DNA of 64,000 nt, from NCBI RefSeq assembly GCF_002101815.1, contig NZ_LQPM01000013.1, positions 186,001-250,000 of the forward strand, read 5' to 3'. The stretch's first letter is position 1, and every line of letters begins with the position of its first letter. Origin of the DNA: Mycobacterium paraense. GTDB taxonomy: Bacteria; Actinomycetota; Actinomycetes; Mycobacteriales; Mycobacteriaceae. The notes under the pieces were generated by a model. That model ran no database searches. It saw only the letters and a list, made by a program, of their open reading frames with translations, and had not been told where the DNA came from. Of this stretch, positions 9,425 to 17,380 are shown piece by piece. Made by a program: the position numbers and the translations under genes.

Positions 9425-9520
9425 CGCACGTTCGCCCGCTTCGCCGGGCGGCTCCGTCGTTTCGCCTGCCGGACCTCACGGCGGTTGGGATGCGGCCACC
9501 CACCGGAGGACACTGAGAAG

Positions 9521-10390
9521 ATGACGTCCGACCCCGCGCGCCCGCCGGTCGAGCTGGTGGTCCTGCTGGCCTCGGCCGGCGGCCTGGACGCGCTGTCCAT
9601 CGTTCTGCACGATTTGCCGACCGAGTTCCGGGCGGGCGTGGTCGTGCAGCAGCACCTCGGCGGCCTGAGCAGCGTGCTGCCGACGATCCTGGCCAGGCAG
9701 ACGCCCCATCCGGTCAGTTGGGTGCGGGACGGCCAGGCCGTCGCGGCGGGAGAGGTGGTGGTCTGCCCGCCGGGCGTGCACCTGGAGCTGACGCCCCACG
9801 GCCGCTGTCGCCTGCATGAGCTGGCGACCCTCGGCGAGCGGCGCTTCGACGTGCTGCTGACATCGCTGGCCAAGTCGTACGGCGCGCGCAGCGTGACGGT
9901 CATGCTGTCGGGCTCCGGACAGGACGGCGCCGTCGGTGCGGTCGCGATGAAGCGGGCCGGCGGCATGGTCATCGCCCAGAGCCCGGACACCGCCCAATAC
10001 GCGTCGCTCCCGCTCGCGGCCATCCGGGCCGGCGCCGACGAGGTGTTGCCGATCCACGAGATCGGGCACGCCCTGGCCGAGATCGTCGCGGGTGGGGTGC
10101 GCGTGCCCTCGCCGCCGCGCCCGATCGAGGGCGATGGCGACACACCGAGCCTCGCGGAAGCGGAATCGCAAATCCTGCCGAACCGCATACCCAACAACGC
10201 GGCCGCCCGCGCCGAGATCGCCCGGCAACGCGCGGCCGAGCTGGCGCGCCGGCGGCGCGACCTGTCCGAGGGCTTCGGTGCCACCCCGCGGACCGTGGCG
10301 CTCGCGCGGCGCAGGGCCCAAGAGTCGTTGCGCCGAGCGCAACTCGCCCATCAGGCGGCGTCGGAGGCGGCCGCGCGGTGGGGGCACTGA
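9521..10390 (+). CDS. Orphan CheB-type methylesterase-domain protein
   Basis: A 289-residue protein made of a CheB catalytic domain without a receiver domain, plus a charged helical tail. The catalytic triad is visible: Ser18 in LLASAGGLDAL, His45 in VVQQHLGG and Asp135 in LSGSGQDGAVG. Residues from about 215 to the end are Arg/Ala/Glu-rich and probably form a coiled coil. CheB enzymes remove methyl groups from glutamyl residues, classically in chemoreceptors; no receptor or flagellar gene is in view, so the target is unknown. The start at ATG 9521 is set by GGAGGA ten bases upstream; the frame is open to 9251 but that part is antisense to the neighbour. A second CheB protein is encoded at 13094. 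Confidence 0.85.
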   Translation: MTSDPARPPVELVVLLASAGGLDALSIVLHDLPTEFRAGVVVQQHLGGLSSVLPTILARQTPHPVSWVRDGQAVAAGEVVVCPPGVHLELTPHGRCRLHELATLGERRFDVLLTSLAKSYGARSVTVMLSGSGQDGAVGAVAMKRAGGMVIAQSPDTAQYASLPLAAIRAGADEVLPIHEIGHALAEIVAGGVRVPSPPRPIEGDGDTPSLAEAESQILPNRIPNNAAARAEIARQRAAELARRRRDLSEGFGATPRTVALARRRAQESLRRAQLAHQAASEAAARWGH

Positions 10391-10391
10391 A

Positions 10392-10436
10392 GTGGCGATC
10401 GCGAGCCCGGTGTAGCCGGGCGCTGCGGGTCGCCAC
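10392..10436. terminator. Nested hairpin between convergent genes, possible two-way terminator
   Basis: An outer 7-bp pair GTGGCGA (10392-10398) / TCGCCAC (10430-10436) encloses a 6-bp GC stem GCCCGG (10405-10410) / CCGGGC (10416-10421) with a 5-base loop. It sits between the stop codons of the CheB-like gene and the CheR gene. No clear U-run, as is usual in mycobacteria. Confidence 0.42.
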
Positions 10437-10444
10437 CATCAGGA

Positions 10445-12286
10445 TCAGCCCACGACCTCCATGAGCAACAGTGCGCCGCCGACCGTCCCGTCGGTCGACC
10501 GAAACGAGGTGCACACGACCCGCACCCGGGCCTGCCGCCCGCGCCGATTGACGGCGTCCACCACCGTTTCGCCGGAGCTGTCCGGGTCGACGAAGGCGTT
10601 ACCGATCAACGGGCGCACGCTGTCCAGCGGCAGCCCGATGTCCAGCCCGGTCAGGCGGGTCCCCGTCGTCTCGTCGGACCGCAAGCCCCAGAGGTCCTCG
10701 CAGCCGCGGTTCCACACCACCACCCGCATCTCGCGGTCCACCACGACCATCCCCAGCTGAACCGAGTTGATCAGCGAATCCAGGAAGTTCGTGGCATCGT
10801 CCAGTTCCACGCTGCGTTCCCGCAGCGCGTCGTTGATGGTGTGCAGCTCGTCGTTGGTGGACTGCAGCTCCTCGTTCATCGTCTCGAGCTCTTCGTTGGT
10901 GGACTGCAGCTCCTCGTTGGTGGTCTCGAGCTCCTCCACCGTGGACTGCAGCTCCTCGTTGGTGGTCTCGAGTTCCTCGTTGGTGGACTGCAGCTCCTCG
11001 TACGCGGCCTCCAGCTGGCGGTTGGTCTGGACGACCTTGTCCAGCAGCGCGCGCGTCGCGGTCACGTCGAAGAACACGATCGACACGCCGAGCAGCCCGT
11101 TTTCGGCGTCGACGAGCGGATTGACGTGGATCTCGAACCACACCGTCTCCGCGCCCGGCCGCTGCCATTTGACGTCCGGAATCCGCGTCGAGCGCCGCTC
11201 CACCTTGGCCTGCTCCAGGTAGGCGCGCAGCTCGACCGGCCGGTAGGACACCTCGAGGTCGCGTAGCAGCCGGCCGATGTCCCGGGCCGACAACCCGAAG
11301 ATGTTCTCCGCCTGCTGGTTGATCATCGCGACGGTGTCCTCGCCGGTGATCACGATCTGGGCCACGGGGCTGGCGCGAAAAGCCAAGTCCCGCACCGTCG
11401 TCAATCCCGGCAGGTCGCCGTGGCGTTCGTAGAACGCGGCGGCCGGGTCGTAGCGTTCTACCGCGCCCTGCCCGCCGGGGACCTTGCGGAAGATGCGGTT
11501 CTTGAGGTTCAGCGGCGAGAAGCGGTCGCTGTGGCTCAGCAGCATCTCGGCGTGCCCGAGGAACAGTGTGCCCTGGGGCGCGAGCGCGAAATGCAAGCGC
11601 CCCACCACGTTTCGCTGCGTCTCGGCGTTGAGGTACATCAGGGTGTTGCGGCAGACCAGCAGATCGACGCGCGAAATGGGGGCGTCCTTGACCAGGTCGT
11701 TGCGGCCGAAGATGACCGCGCGGCGCAAATCCTTGTGGAAGACGTAGCGGCTGTTGGCCTGTTCGAAGTAGCGCGCCAACAAGTCCGCCGGCACCGACTC
11801 GATGGCCTTGGCGTCGTAGGACGCCGCGCGCGCCTCGGAGAGCGCCTCCTCGTCGATATCCGTGGCGTAGATCTTGACCCGCTGACGGAAGGCGTCGGGG
11901 CCCAGCGCCTCGGCCAGCAGCATGGCCAGCGTGTACGCCTCCTGCCCCGACGCGCATCCCGCGCTCCACACCCGGATGGGGTCGTCGGGCCCGCGCTCGG
12001 CCAGCATCCGCGGGATGACCTCGGCGGCGATGAAATCCCACGCATCGGGGTCTCGGAAGAACGCGGTGACGTTGATGAGGATGGTGTTGAACAGCGCCGC
12101 GAATTCATCCGAGCTGGCCTGCAGCACGTCGAGGTACTCCTCGAAGGTGCTGTAGCCCGCCTGATCCATGCGGTGCCGCACCCGGCGCATCAGCGACGTG
12201 CGCTTGTAGCCGGTGAAGTCGAACCCGCGGGAATCCCGCATGTAGCGCAACAAGGCCTCGAAGGCCTCGTCAGTCGTAGCGTCCAT
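10445..12286 (-). CDS. CheR-type methyltransferase with coiled coil and PAS domains
   Basis: A 613-residue multidomain protein. Residues about 1-270 are a CheR methyltransferase (FEALLRYMRDSRGFDFTGYKR, then FFRDPDAWDF, the SAM-binding VWSAGCASGQEAYTLAML and VDLLVCRNTLMYL). A first PAS-like domain follows (about 290-420), then eight consecutive heptads of the pattern EELQSTN forming a long coiled coil, then a second PAS domain at the C-terminus. This domain order is found in large CheB-CheR-PAS signalling proteins; here CheB is a separate gene upstream. Start: ATG 12286, with GGACG upstream. The frame continues to 12841 but there overlaps the STAS/ATPase gene antiphase, so I reject that extension. 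Probably co-transcribed with the two genes upstream. Confidence 0.86.
   Translation of the reverse strand: MDATTDEAFEALLRYMRDSRGFDFTGYKRTSLMRRVRHRMDQAGYSTFEEYLDVLQASSDEFAALFNTILINVTAFFRDPDAWDFIAAEVIPRMLAERGPDDPIRVWSAGCASGQEAYTLAMLLAEALGPDAFRQRVKIYATDIDEEALSEARAASYDAKAIESVPADLLARYFEQANSRYVFHKDLRRAVIFGRNDLVKDAPISRVDLLVCRNTLMYLNAETQRNVVGRLHFALAPQGTLFLGHAEMLLSHSDRFSPLNLKNRIFRKVPGGQGAVERYDPAAAFYERHGDLPGLTTVRDLAFRASPVAQIVITGEDTVAMINQQAENIFGLSARDIGRLLRDLEVSYRPVELRAYLEQAKVERRSTRIPDVKWQRPGAETVWFEIHVNPLVDAENGLLGVSIVFFDVTATRALLDKVVQTNRQLEAAYEELQSTNEELETTNEELQSTVEELETTNEELQSTNEELETMNEELQSTNDELHTINDALRERSVELDDATNFLDSLINSVQLGMVVVDREMRVVVWNRGCEDLWGLRSDETTGTRLTGLDIGLPLDSVRPLIGNAFVDPDSSGETVVDAVNRRGRQARVRVVCTSFRSTDGTVGGALLLMEVVG
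10832..10999 (-). repeat. Eight 21-bp in-frame repeats encoding coiled-coil heptads
   Basis: Eight direct 21-bp units within the CheR gene encode alternating heptads EELQSTN and EELETTN with few changes (one TV, one TM, one DELHTIN). Repeats this uniform at the DNA level can change copy number by slippage or recombination. Confidence 0.85.
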
Positions 12287-12339
12287 CAACGTCCGTTCGA
12301 AAGCGCGTTCGTTGTCGGATTCGAACACTACTCGCTGTG

Positions 12340-13107
12340 TTACAGCTGATTCTCGCGACCGACCAGTGCCCACACCGTCTTGCCCGACGACGTCGGGGTG
12401 GCGCCCCAGGCTCGGCACAGCGCGGACACGATGGCCAGGCCGGAGACGATTTCGGCGCCGCGATGGGCGTCTTCGTGCCGCCCCGGCAGGTGCTCGCTGC
12501 CATCCTCGACCGCGACGGTGACGGTCTCCCGATAGCTCTCGACGATCAGCACCGGGGCGCTCTCCGTGTGGTCGAGGACGTTCTCGACAAAGACGGTGCC
12601 CACCGTGGACGCTACGGGAGCGAGGTCGGCTATATCCCACTCGGTGAGCCAATCGGTGATCATCGCGCGGGCCAGGCCGACGCCGACCCGGGTGGGGGGA
12701 AGCTCGCTGCGCGCGCGCCGGCGGACGGGTAGTGGCTGGTTGCGGAGGGCTTCCAGCGCCAAATCGAGGTTGGGATGCACCGGCACGTACCGGGTCACAC
12801 CGGACGCGGCGATCGCTCGGCGCACCCGGCGTTCCCCGCACACCAGCAGGATGGGAATGTCCGGCCAGACGCTCACGTGCCAGCGGGCGCTGGTGAACAC
12901 GGTCCAGGCCGACGAGGACGGGACGGACAGGCGGTTGACGTCAACGATGACCGCGCGCGGCTCGTCGAGCGCGGCCTTGATCACCGTGTCGCGCACGCTC
13001 CGATACGTGGAGCTGTCCAGCACACCGTCCAGCACCAGGATGGGTACATCCTGCCGAGGCGCCGCCGCGTCGATGCGGATCGTCGACCCGGAGTCAGGCA
13101 CTTGCAT
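12340..13107 (-). CDS. STAS domain fused to HATPase anti-sigma-kinase domain
   Basis: About 255 residues. The N-terminal half (DVPILVLDGVLDSSTYRSVRD, then AVIVDVNRLSVPS) is STAS-like, as in anti-anti-sigma factors. The C-terminal half is an RsbW/SpoIIAB-type ATPase: N-box-like VENVLDHT, DGSEHLPG (G1), a GLAIVSALCRAWG block (G2) and the closing SSGKTVWALV. Such proteins control partner-switching cascades for stress sigma factors. Having both partner types in one chain is compatible with a self-regulating switch. The start at ATG 13107 (GAGG upstream) overlaps the end of the CheB gene by 14 bases, indicating translational coupling. Partner sigma factor unknown; SigF is a candidate given the promoters in this window. 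Confidence 0.83.
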   Translation of the reverse strand: MQVPDSGSTIRIDAAAPRQDVPILVLDGVLDSSTYRSVRDTVIKAALDEPRAVIVDVNRLSVPSSSAWTVFTSARWHVSVWPDIPILLVCGERRVRRAIAASGVTRYVPVHPNLDLALEALRNQPLPVRRRARSELPPTRVGVGLARAMITDWLTEWDIADLAPVASTVGTVFVENVLDHTESAPVLIVESYRETVTVAVEDGSEHLPGRHEDAHRGAEIVSGLAIVSALCRAWGATPTSSGKTVWALVGRENQL

Positions 13108-14113
13108 CACCTCGTTCGGGGGCGTTGGCCGCAAGCCGCTCACTGAGCACGCTCAACGCCCGTTCACTTTCGTCCGCCAGGTTGTTGTAGTGCCGGGACA
13201 GCGGACCGTCGCCCACCCTGCCGGCCATGCGCCGGGCCAGCCTGACCTTTTCCTGCAGGCTGCGTAGCGCGATCCAGAGCGCGCCGTCGACCTCGTCGTC
13301 CCGCGCTGCCAGCAGGGCATCGGCCGTCCAGGCGTGACCAACCTGGCAGCGGAAGTGACCCTCGGTGATCGATATCAGCGAGCCGTTGCAGTCCGGGCAC
13401 GTGTAGCCCGAGGGCGCCCCCAGCTCCTGTGTGTCAAAGTCGGTGGCGAACCGGGACGCCATGGCAATACGGTTCTCCAGCTCCAGCGCCGCGTCGGGTT
13501 CCATGGTCGTTTCCTTGATTTCTTTCTGGGACAGCTCCTTGAGCACGGCACCGATCTCGGCCGCGGTGGCCTGCCGATCCAGCACGCCGGCGTCGCGAGC
13601 GTTGGTCGGCAGCGCCGCGAACAGCGCGTCCTCCGGTGCCTGCCCTATGGTGGTGCCGCCGCGCGAACGGATCGCCCCCAGCCCCAGCACGCCGTCGTCG
13701 AGCACGCCCGAGAGCAGGACACCGACCGCGCGGGGACCGAACGTCACGGCGACCGAGCGGAACAGCGCGTTGATCGCGGGTCGATGCCCGTTCTCGGTCG
13801 GGCCCTGCGACAACATCAGCCGATGGTCGGCGACCAGCAGGTGGCGGTCCGGCCTGCCCACGTAGATGTGGCCCGGCTCCAAGGGCTCACCGTCTTTCGC
13901 CGCCATCGCCGGCAGCGGCCCACTGCGATCGACGATGCGCGCCAGGACGCTCGGCGCGCCGGCGGGGACGTGCAGCACCATCAGGTAGGCGTACGGCAGA
14001 TCCGCCGACAGGCCGGCGGCCAAACGCGAGAGCGCTTCGACGCCGCCCGCCGAGGCGCCTATCGCGACCACGCCGCGCAGGCCGTTCTCTTCGTTGGTCG
14101 CGTCAATCACCAC
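13094..14113 (-). CDS. CheB-type methylesterase with C-terminal zinc-ribbon-like segment
   Basis: A 339-residue protein. The CheB triad is present: Ser21 (AIGASAGGVEAL), His48 (MVLHVPAGAPS) and Asp140 (LLSGVLDDGVLGL). After residue 205 a separate module carries CPDC and a CQVGH motif (about residues 234-260) that could bind zinc, followed by a helical tail with RRMAGRVGDGPLSRHYNNLADE. There is no receiver domain, so phosphorylation control is unlikely. It is first gene of a probable three-gene unit CheB, STAS-ATPase, CheR. Tandem GTG codons at 14113 and 14110 are both possible starts, with GAGG in front. Expected role: reversing CheR-type protein methylation in a non-flagellar signalling pathway. 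Confidence 0.85.
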   Translation of the reverse strand: MVIDATNEENGLRGVVAIGASAGGVEALSRLAAGLSADLPYAYLMVLHVPAGAPSVLARIVDRSGPLPAMAAKDGEPLEPGHIYVGRPDRHLLVADHRLMLSQGPTENGHRPAINALFRSVAVTFGPRAVGVLLSGVLDDGVLGLGAIRSRGGTTIGQAPEDALFAALPTNARDAGVLDRQATAAEIGAVLKELSQKEIKETTMEPDAALELENRIAMASRFATDFDTQELGAPSGYTCPDCNGSLISITEGHFRCQVGHAWTADALLAARDDEVDGALWIALRSLQEKVRLARRMAGRVGDGPLSRHYNNLADESERALSVLSERLAANAPERGDASA

Positions 14114-14120
14114 CCTCGAC

Positions 14121-14144
14121 TACCCCTGTCAAGGGTACGTAACC
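14121..14144 (-). promoter_or_regulatory. Near-match SigF-type promoter for the CheB/STAS/CheR unit
   Basis: Minus strand GGTT (14144-14141), 15 nt, GGGTA (14125-14121): one mismatch in the -35 box (GGTT for GTTT). A TTGACA also lies inside the spacer, so a SigA-type promoter is an alternative reading. Confidence 0.35.
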
Positions 14145-14177
14145 GCGTGGCAGGTGGATAGGGACCGATCGGGCCGG

Positions 14178-14201
14178 GTTTACCGCGGATGCGCGGTGGT
14201 A
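14178..14201 (+). promoter_or_regulatory. Near-match SigF-type promoter for katE
   Basis: GTTT (14178-14181), 15 nt, TGGTA (14197-14201): one mismatch in the -10 box. The start of transcription would be within a few bases of ATG 14212, which has no ribosome site, so a leaderless mRNA is suggested. Confidence 0.38.
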
Positions 14202-14211
14202 ACCGAGCGCT

Positions 14212-16331
14212 ATGGACACCAACAACACGTCCGATCAAAAGCAGCGCGATCTGGAGCCGTCGCGGGTCCGCCGCGACACCGGCTACCTGACGACCCAGCA
14301 GGGCGTCCGGGTCGATCACACCGACGATTCGCTGACCGCCGGCGAGCGGGGCCCCACGCTGCTGGAGGACTTCCACGCCCGCGAGAAGATCACCCACTTC
14401 GACCACGAGCGCATTCCCGAGCGCGTGGTGCACGCGCGGGGCGCCGGCGCGTACGGGTTCTTCGAACCGTACGACGACTGGCTGGCCGAGTACACGGCGG
14501 CGAAGTTCCTCACCTCGCCGGGCACCCGGACCCCGGTGTTCGTGCGGTTCTCCACGGTGGCCGGCTCGCGCGGTTCGGCCGACACCGTCCGCGACGTGCG
14601 CGGGTTTGCCACCAAGTTCTACACCGAGCAGGGCAATTACGACCTGGTGGGCAACAACTTTCCGGTCTTCTTCATTCAGGACGGCATCAAGTTCCCCGAC
14701 TTCGTGCACGCGGTGAAACCCGAGCCGCACAACGAGATTCCGCAGGCGGCCTCGGCCCACGACACGCTGTGGGACTTCGTGGCGCTGCAGCCCGAGACCC
14801 TGCACACCATCATGTGGCTGATGTCAGACCGCGCGCTGCCGCGCAGCTACCGCATGATGCAGGGTTTCGGCGTGCACACCTTCCGCCTGGTAAACGACCG
14901 CGGCGAGGGCACTTTCGTGAAGTTCCACTGGAAGCCGCGCCTGGGCGTGCACTCGCTGGTCTGGGACGAATGCCAAAAGATCGCCGGCAAGGACCCGACT
15001 ACAACCGGCGCGACCTGTGGGAGGCCATCGAGTCCGGCCAGTATCCCGAGTGGGAACTCGGGGTGCAGCTGGTGGCCGAGGCCGACGAGTTCAACTTCGA
15101 CTTCGACCTGCTCGATGCCACCAAACTCATTCCCGAGGAACAGGTTCCGGTGCGGCCGGTGGGCAAGATGGTGCTGAACCGCAACCCGGACAACTTCTTC
15201 GCCGAGACCGAGCAGGTGGCCTTCCACACCGCGAACGTGGTGCCCGGCATCGACTTCACCAACGACCCGCTGCTGCAGTTCCGCAACTTCTCCTACCTCG
15301 ACACCCAGCTGATCCGCCTGGGCGGCCCGAACTTCGCGCAGCTGCCGGTGAACCGGCCGGTGGCCGACGTCCGCAACAATCAGCAGGACGGCTACTCCCA
15401 GCACGCGATCCCGCAGGGCCGCTCCAGCTACTACAAAAACACTGTCGGCGGCGGTTGCCCGGCGCTGGCCGATGACGGCGTCTTCCGCCATTACACGCAG
15501 CGGATCGACGGCGAGGCAATGCGCAAGCGCGCCAAGTCCTTTGAGAACCACTACAGCCAGGCGCGGATGTTCTGGAAGAGCATGTCGCCGGTCGAGGCCG
15601 AACACATCGTCGCCGCGTTCGCGTTCGAACTCGGCAAGGTGGAGGTGCCCGACATCCGCTCGGCGGTGGTGGCCCAGCTCGCCCGCGTCGACCATGACCT
15701 CGCCACCCGGGTGGCGGCGAAACTCGGGCTGCCGGAGCCGCCCGACGAGGCACCCGATGGCGAGGTGACCGCGTCGCCGGCCCTGTCCCAGATCGGCGAG
15801 AGCGACAGCATCGCCACGCGCAAGATCGCCGTCCTGGCCGCCGACGGCGTGGATGTCGTTGGAACGCAACGCCTCAGGGAGCTGATGGACGAGCGCGGTG
15901 CGACGGTCGAGGTGCTGGCCCCGGTGGCCGGCGGCACCCTGCGGGGTGGGTCCGGCGGCGAGCTGCCCGTCGACCGGGCGTTCACGACGATGGCGTCGGT
16001 CCTCTACGACGCGGTGGTGGTGGCGTGCGGCCCGGACTCGGTGGAAACGCTTTCCCAGGACGGTTACGCCGTGCACTTCGTGGTCGAGGCCTACAAACAC
16101 CTCAAGCCGATCGGCGCGTACGGCGCCGGGATCAAGCTGTTGCGCGCGGCCAATATCGACGCCCGCATCGCCTCGGAAGGCGACCAGGACACCGACGTCG
16201 TCAGCGACCGGTCCGTCGTGACCACCAAGGCCGCCGCCAACGAGCTTCCCGACGAGTTCGCCGCGGAATTGGCCGCCGCGCTGGCCCGGCACCGTTGCTG
16301 GGAACGCCAAACCGACCCGGTGCCGGCCTAG
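14212..16331 (+). pseudogene. katE: Large-subunit (HPII-type) catalase katE, interrupted by a -1 frameshift
   Basis: Two overlapping frames together encode an almost complete HPII-type catalase of about 706 residues. Frame one (from ATG 14212) holds the distal His74 ([11 protein letters not shown]) and Asn148 (VGNNFPVFF). After AAG GAC CCG near 14997 the expected GAC TAC AAC codons read ACT ACA ACC: one G is missing. Homology continues in the next frame ([12 protein letters not shown]) to 16331 and includes the heme-ligand region [13 protein letters not shown] and the C-terminal flavodoxin-like domain. As written, translation would stop at 15177 after 321 residues, without the heme tyrosine. 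This is either a true inactivating mutation or a base error in the assembly; everything else looks intact and under selection. Catalase would detoxify peroxide in the cytosol. Confidence 0.85.
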
Positions 16332-16360
16332 CACCGGGGTTTTGCAAAGGAGGATGAACC

Positions 16361-16618
16361 ATGCCACGTTCCTCGATCAAGAACGAAAAGATGTATCAGG
16401 ATCTGCGCAAAAAGGGCGAATCCAAGGAAAAGGCGGCGCGGATCTCCAATGCGGCCGCCGGCCGGGGCAAGTCGTCGGTCAGCCGCAAGGGCGGCAAATC
16501 CGGCTCGTACGCGGACTGGACGGTCCCGCAGCTGAAGAAGAAGGCCAAAGAGCTTGGCATGTCCGGCTATTCGAGCCTGACCAAGGACAAACTGGTCGCC
16601 AAACTGCGCAACCACTGA
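16361..16618 (+). CDS. Small basic Rho-N/SAP-like protein (DUF7218-like)
   Basis: 85 residues, strongly basic. The N-terminal half (KNEKMYQDLRKKGESKEKAARISNA) resembles small actinobacterial stress proteins of the DUF7218 type. The C-terminal 35 residues (DWTVPQLKKKAKELG and then SSLTKDKLVAKLRNH) look like a Rho termination factor N-terminal or SAP motif, which binds nucleic acid. A strong AAAGGAGG precedes the ATG, 29 bases after katE, so it probably sits on the katE transcript. A DNA- or RNA-associated stress role is inference. Confidence 0.83.
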   Translation: MPRSSIKNEKMYQDLRKKGESKEKAARISNAAAGRGKSSVSRKGGKSGSYADWTVPQLKKKAKELGMSGYSSLTKDKLVAKLRNH

Positions 16619-16625
16619 CCGGCGC

Positions 16626-17201
16626 TCAACCGGTGAGGCCGAGCCGGTCGGCCAGCACCAAAAACGCGACCGCGTAATCGTTGTCGGCGGTTTCGGCCCT
16701 GATCTGCGCCCAGTCCAGCCGTTCGCGCACCGCCCGCACCACCGGCAGCAGCTTCGCGAAGTCGCAGTGATGTTCGCCCAGGGAACGCAGTTTCTGGACG
16801 ACCACCATGGTGGGCGGGAGCACCGGCATGGCGATCGCCAACACGTCGCGCTGCTCGGCGCGGTCCAGCGTCGCCGGCTCCACGCGTTCGCCGTTGATGC
16901 GATGCAAGACGTCCACCACCGTGTCGCCATCGCGCGCCTTGAACAGCCAATCCTCCGGCGGGTGCTCGATGGTGAATCCGGCTTTGGCCAGCGTGGCCTC
17001 GGCGCTGGCCACGTCGGACTCGGCCACCACCAGATCGACGTCGTGGCTGGGTTCGGGCGCGCCGAACGCCCACAGCGCATAGGTACCGGCCAAGGCGAAA
17101 CGCGGCCCGTTCTCCTTGAGCGCCGACGCCGCGTGGCGCAACGCCTCTCGCAGGCGCGCGCAGGAACCCGGCAGATCGGTGGGCGTTTCGATCGGTGTCA
17201 T
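16626..17201 (-). CDS. Nucleotidyltransferase-fold protein
   Basis: 191 residues from ATG 17201. The motif FALAGTYALWAFGAPEPSHDVDLVV (about residues 35-58) is a nucleotidyltransferase-type Gly...DxDL active site, as in MNT/AbiEii-like proteins. Later parts are helical (TMVVVQKLRSLGEHHCDFAKLL). No toxin partner is adjacent, so it is not an obvious toxin-antitoxin unit. The frame is open to 17261, but a near-match SigF promoter just upstream of 17201 favours the shorter start. Convergent with the DUF7218-like gene (7-base gap). Substrate unknown. Confidence 0.75.
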   Translation of the reverse strand: MTPIETPTDLPGSCARLREALRHAASALKENGPRFALAGTYALWAFGAPEPSHDVDLVVAESDVASAEATLAKAGFTIEHPPEDWLFKARDGDTVVDVLHRINGERVEPATLDRAEQRDVLAIAMPVLPPTMVVVQKLRSLGEHHCDFAKLLPVVRAVRERLDWAQIRAETADNDYAVAFLVLADRLGLTG

Positions 17202-17214
17202 GGTGCCTAGGTGA

Positions 17215-17239
17215 TACCCGGCCGCCGGGGTGTGCAACC
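17215..17239 (-). promoter_or_regulatory. Near-match SigF-type promoter for the nucleotidyltransferase gene
   Basis: Minus strand GGTT (17239-17236), 16 nt, GGGTA (17219-17215), continuing as GGGTAT. There is one mismatch in the -35 box. Predicted transcription starts within about 7 nt of ATG 17201, giving a leaderless or near-leaderless mRNA. Confidence 0.38.
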
Positions 17240-17380
17240 TGGCCGAGGAGCGGGGGAACATCGGTTGTCGACAGTTTAAGCGGGCGCCAGACTGGCAAGT
17301 CTTTGTGTTATGTCAGCCGCCCTGTCCCCCGCTCACTGCGCCCGCGCGGCCCTGGAGAGATCGGCGGCGGGTGATAACGC

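Noticed and set aside
12287..12841. N-terminal extension of the CheR protein by 185 codons
   Set aside because: The extension overlaps the STAS/ATPase gene in another frame, has no domain, and CheR homology starts at ATG 12286.
16626..17201. Nucleotidyltransferase as part of a toxin-antitoxin system
   Set aside because: No AbiEi-like antitoxin or HEPN partner gene is adjacent; the neighbours are a convergent stress protein and a divergent dehydrogenase-like gene.
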